From contig CANONN010000036.1 of NCBI GenBank assembly GCA_947567625.1, positions 1-35,342 of the forward strand: 35,342 bases of DNA. The letters are read 5' to 3'. Of this stretch, positions 32,731 through 35,342 are shown one piece after another (position 1 is the stretch's first letter; the number at the start of each line of letters is the position of its first letter). A program made the translations under genes and the position numbers. The DNA comes from an uncultured Roseburia sp. (GTDB taxonomy: Bacteria; Bacillota; Clostridia; Lachnospirales; Lachnospiraceae). The notes below the pieces were generated by a model. The model was not told the origin of the DNA. It searched no databases and worked only from the letters and a program-made list of their open reading frames with translations.

Positions 32731-33483
32731 TCATTTAATCCTGGAATCAATATTAAAGATCTGTCCGCTGATTCCATTTACAAGATCTGATGCAAGGAAT
32801 GCGACAAAATGCACAAAATCCTTCATTCCAAAAGCAATCTGCATCGTGCTCATATCTTTCGCAATGTGATATTTGTTTGTATTGCCACGATTCAAATCTG
32901 TCGCAATATACCCCGGACAGATTGCATTCACGCTAATATTGTGCTGTCCCATTTCCTTTGCCATAGACTTTGTCAATGCGATCACCGCAGCATTTGACGC
33001 AGCAAAATTCGACTGCCCCTCCGAGCCGAGATGACCTTGTAAATACGCAATATTTATAATTTTCCCATTTCTTTTTTGAATCATATTTTTACTGAAATAT
33101 TTGCTGCACAAAAAAGTCCCGTTAAGATTCGTCTGCATGACTCCATTCCATCTTTCCTCAGACAAAAAATGCACGTAATCATCATCATTCTTCCCCGCGT
33201 TGTTAATCAATACATCTATTTTTCCATATTCCCGCAGGACTTTACGGTACATAGCGTGAACCTGTTCCTCATCTGATACATCTGCCCGGCACAACAGGCA
33301 GCGGCGGTTATATTGCCTGATTTCCCCAAGCGTCTCCTTAGCTTTTGATTCGTCATGACAATAATTGACAGCCACGTCTGCTCCAAGCTTTGCCAGCTGC
33401 AGTGCCACTTCTTTGCCTAATCCCTTGGACGACCCGGTGATCATAATGACTTTATCCTCAAATAGCGTTTCAAACATCCCCAT
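32731..33483 (-). CDS. Short-chain dehydrogenase-like (FabG-like) protein lacking the catalytic triad
   Basis: 250 residues. The fold and cofactor site are intact: TGSSKGLG (16-23), ADVSD (67-71), NNAG (94-97) and N119. The length and PGYIATDLNRG region match 3-oxoacyl-ACP reductases. The three catalytic residues are all replaced: Ser to Ala (A146), Tyr to Phe (F160) and Lys to Asn (N164), where FabG has a Ser...YxxxK set. I checked the codons TTT and AAT on the minus strand. It therefore cannot act as a normal reductase and may be a scaffold, a ligand-binding protein or an enzyme with other chemistry. Its start overlaps the carrier protein gene by 14 nt, showing tight coupling. Confidence 0.85.
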   Translation of the reverse strand: MGMFETLFEDKVIMITGSSKGLGKEVALQLAKLGADVAVNYCHDESKAKETLGEIRQYNRRCLLCRADVSDEEQVHAMYRKVLREYGKIDVLINNAGKNDDDYVHFLSEERWNGVMQTNLNGTFLCSKYFSKNMIQKRNGKIINIAYLQGHLGSEGQSNFAASNAAVIALTKSMAKEMGQHNISVNAICPGYIATDLNRGNTNKYHIAKDMSTMQIAFGMKDFVHFVAFLASDLVNGISGQIFNIDSRIK

Positions 33484-33745
33484 CCAGTCTCTTTTCTACC
33501 GCAGCTTTCAAACCGCCATATATTTTTAATTCTTCCATATCCATGTCATTGACATCAAACTCCATATCAAACGCCGCCTCAAGTTCCACTACAAGCTCCA
33601 CCATCAAAAAAGAATCAAATCCCAGGCTCTCAATGAGGTCTGTCTGCTCGTTTTTTAATTTCTGTTCGATTTCCTCTTTTTTTAATTCCAGCCTGCATAT
33701 GTTACAAATCGTATCCTTTAATAGTTTCTCATCCGCTGCCTTCAT
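33470..33745 (-). CDS. Acyl/peptidyl carrier protein
   Basis: 91 residues, acidic. SLGFDSFLMVELVVELEAAF (40-59) is the phosphopantetheine-attachment region with Ser45 in DSF. Three-helix plan and length fit carrier proteins. GFDSF rather than GxDSL suggests a specialised carrier. The ATG lies 1 nt after the stop of the ligase gene, and its own end overlaps the dehydrogenase-like gene, so translation of the three is coupled. I place the start at 33745 because longer in-frame extensions would run into the ligase gene. It is probably loaded by the adjacent ligase. Confidence 0.88.
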   Translation of the reverse strand: MKAADEKLLKDTICNICRLELKKEEIEQKLKNEQTDLIESLGFDSFLMVELVVELEAAFDMEFDVNDMDMEELKIYGGLKAAVEKRLDGDV

Positions 33746-33746
33746 C

Positions 33747-35225
33747 TCAGTTTTTCCGCCCTTTCCTTTTGATTTTTCCGGTATATGTCTTTTCAAATTC
33801 CTCGCAAAAAACAATTCTGCCCGGCACTTTATTCCCCGGCAGCCTCTTTAGGCAGTACTCTATGAGCTCCCTGCCATCCGCCTTTGCCCCTTCTTTTAAG
33901 ATGACCCTGGCAATCGGCACCTCGCTTAAGATAGGATGCGGCTCTGCCGTCACCAACGCTTCTTTCACCTTGTCATGGCCCAGCAAAACCTCCTCGATTT
34001 CCTCCGGGTATATGTTTAATCCGCCGGAAATAATCACATTTTTTAACCTTCCGGCAATATATAAATACCCCTCCTCGTCAAACCTCCCCAAGTCACCGGT
34101 ATGCAGCCAGCCGTTTTCTATCGTTTTGGCGGTGATTTCCGGCTGCTTATAATAGCCCTTCATCACATTATCGCCCTTGACCAGGATTTCCCCCGTTTCC
34201 CCCGGCGGCAGCTCTCTTAACTGCTTATCGGCAATTTTTACCGTTACCCCCGGTATCGGCTTTCCGACGGAACCGATCTTTCTTTTGGCGTCCTCCGGCA
34301 GCAGACATGTCACTCGCGGCGACGCTTCTGTCTGCCCATAGGTCTGTATCACACCTGTCTTGTCAAAAAAACACAATATCTTCTCCAGCTTGTCTATTGG
34401 CATACTTCCGCCCCCGAAGCAGAGATAGCGCAGAGAGGATAAATCGTATGTTTCACGCCTGCAGGCATTGATCACCATAAACAGCATCGACGGCACACAG
34501 GTCGTGTTGGTGCACTTTTCTCTGTCAATCAATTCTAAAAACTTTCTTGGATAAAAAGAAGAATCATAAATCACCAGACTAGCGCCGACATACAGATGGG
34601 ATAAAAACTGTGAGGTATTGCAGTATCCAAAAAACATCGGCAGGATAATCAGGCAGCGGTCATCTTCCCGCAAATCAAGCGACGCCACATTGGACTCTAT
34701 ATTGGCAAGCAGGTTGCGGTTTGTCAGCATGACTCTCTTTGGATTGCTCGTTGTGCCGGATGTGTGGAGCATAATCGCCACGTCCGTTTCATCCTCGCCG
34801 CCCACCTCGATATAGGCACATTCCGGGTTTGCAACAAATGTTTGACCCGTCTCCACATTGTAGATGTCTACCCGGTATGGATAATCGGCAAGCATTTCAA
34901 AGAGTTTTTGGTCATTTCCTGTGTTGGTAAGCACAAGTGAGATTTCACAATATTTTAAGATGCTTCTTACGGAATCTTTTTTTGCATGATCTTCTATTGG
35001 AATAATAACCTTGTCCATATATGCGATTGTAAAATATGCGATGGCATATTCGATTGAATTATTGATAAAGATTCCTATGTTACGGTTGGATGTTTTCCTG
35101 CTTAAAATATCTGCATTTTTTACTGCATTATTATGTAATTCTTTGTAGGTAATATTTCTGTTCTGATAAGTAATCGCAATTTTATGGTTATTCATTTGAT
35201 GGGATAAAATATTCTTAATTTTCAT
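33747..35225 (-). CDS. Stand-alone adenylate-forming ligase (acyl-CoA/acyl-ACP synthetase type)
   Basis: 492 residues, ANL superfamily. Motifs in order: LHTSGTTSNPK (153-163, P-loop), GQTEAS (297-302), LHTGDLG (374-380), GRLKNVIISGGLNIYPEEIE (392-411, hinge and loop) and TYTGKIKRK (480-488, with catalytic K484). It activates a carboxylic acid as an acyl-adenylate and passes it to a thiol, most likely that of the carrier protein encoded 1 nt downstream. The acid cannot be read from the sequence. An upstream ATG at 35258 overlaps the stop of another frame (ATGA) and could be used by coupling; I prefer 35225, which has AAGGA 8 nt upstream. Confidence 0.88.
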   Translation of the reverse strand: MKIKNILSHQMNNHKIAITYQNRNITYKELHNNAVKNADILSRKTSNRNIGIFINNSIEYAIAYFTIAYMDKVIIPIEDHAKKDSVRSILKYCEISLVLTNTGNDQKLFEMLADYPYRVDIYNVETGQTFVANPECAYIEVGGEDETDVAIMLHTSGTTSNPKRVMLTNRNLLANIESNVASLDLREDDRCLIILPMFFGYCNTSQFLSHLYVGASLVIYDSSFYPRKFLELIDREKCTNTTCVPSMLFMVINACRRETYDLSSLRYLCFGGGSMPIDKLEKILCFFDKTGVIQTYGQTEASPRVTCLLPEDAKRKIGSVGKPIPGVTVKIADKQLRELPPGETGEILVKGDNVMKGYYKQPEITAKTIENGWLHTGDLGRFDEEGYLYIAGRLKNVIISGGLNIYPEEIEEVLLGHDKVKEALVTAEPHPILSEVPIARVILKEGAKADGRELIEYCLKRLPGNKVPGRIVFCEEFEKTYTGKIKRKGRKN

Positions 35226-35254
35226 TATTCTTTCCTTTTGCATATTTTTTAATC

Positions 35255-35342
35255 TCATTTTACCAAAATGATCCCCTCTTCCCCGTCCATTCGTTTCTTC
35301 TCATAGTTATTTTTAAACCACTGTAAAATTACTATTATATTC
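35255..35342 (-). CDS. C-terminal end of a CDS cut by the right edge
   Basis: On the minus strand a frame is open from the window edge for 28 codons (...VILQWFKNNYEKKRMDGEEG...VK) and ends with TGA at 35257-35255, which overlaps an in-frame ATG of the ligase as ATGA. This suggests a further upstream gene of the same operon. The stretch is too short to identify, and a chance open frame is possible; a TATAAT-like sequence (35339-35334) at the edge would argue instead for a promoter here. Confidence 0.35.
   Translation of the reverse strand, partial: NIIVILQWFKNNYEKKRMDGEEGIILVK

Noticed and set aside
1-35342. CRISPR array, rRNA or insertion sequence
   Set aside because: No regularly spaced repeats, no rRNA-like segments and no transposase frames were seen.

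Overview
The window looks like chromosomal DNA of an anaerobic gut Firmicute, most likely a Lachnospiraceae member. The reasons are a glycyl-radical microcompartment locus for deoxysugars, a YesM/YesN-type two-component pair, a SleB-type spore-cortex hydrolase and strong AGGAGG-type ribosome binding sites. No rRNA or marker gene is present, so the genus is not determined. Base composition changes along the window: roughly 1-20.4 kb is GC-rich, about 25.8-30.4 kb is strikingly AT-rich, and 30.4-35.3 kb is intermediate.

Region 1 (1-8,334, minus strand) is a microcompartment operon. In transcription order it encodes a B12-independent 1,2-propanediol dehydratase (glycyl radical enzyme), its radical-SAM activase, an EutS/PduU-type shell protein, an EutP/PduV-type GTPase, a class II fuculose/rhamnulose-1-phosphate aldolase, an HbpS/GlcG-like protein, a CoA-acylating aldehyde dehydrogenase and an alcohol dehydrogenase cut by the left edge. 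Several cargo enzymes carry short amphipathic helices that look like encapsulation peptides. A perfect-consensus promoter with three repeated octamers sits before the dehydratase gene. The gene set matches the GRM5 (fucose/rhamnose) type of microcompartment, which turns lactaldehyde into propanediol, then propionaldehyde, propionyl-CoA and propanol.

Region 2 (8,334-16,642) supplies the sugar: rhamnulokinase, a rhamnose-type ABC importer (binding lipoprotein and two permeases) and a two-component regulator. The importer ATPase keeps only its last 60 or so residues. The opposing response regulator lacks the start of its receiver domain. Both are cut at the same point (about 13,372), so this is either a real deletion or an assembly join.

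Region 3 (16,691-21,556) is ordinary chromosome: a cortex hydrolase, a GH51 arabinofuranosidase, a tRNA-Trp with its own promoter, leader hairpin and terminator, and a HEPN/MNT toxin-antitoxin-like pair in which both genes carry a disabling lesion.

Region 4 (21,904-35,342, all minus strand) is the most unusual part. In transcription order it reads: partial CDS, stand-alone adenylate-forming ligase, acyl/peptidyl carrier protein, a short-chain dehydrogenase lacking all of Ser/Tyr/Lys, an NTP_transf_5-type nucleotidyltransferase, a BtrH-N-like protein, an AlkA-type DNA glycosylase, a degenerate-deaminase/methyltransferase fusion, a SMUG2-type uracil-DNA glycosylase, an NDT-like protein, a thymidylate-kinase-like protein and two ABC exporters. 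I infer a small natural-product cluster with carrier-bound chemistry, nucleotide/DNA-directed enzymes and export. Two DNA glycosylases in such a setting suggest self-protection against a DNA-damaging product, or a nucleotide-directed defence island. This is a hypothesis from gene content only.
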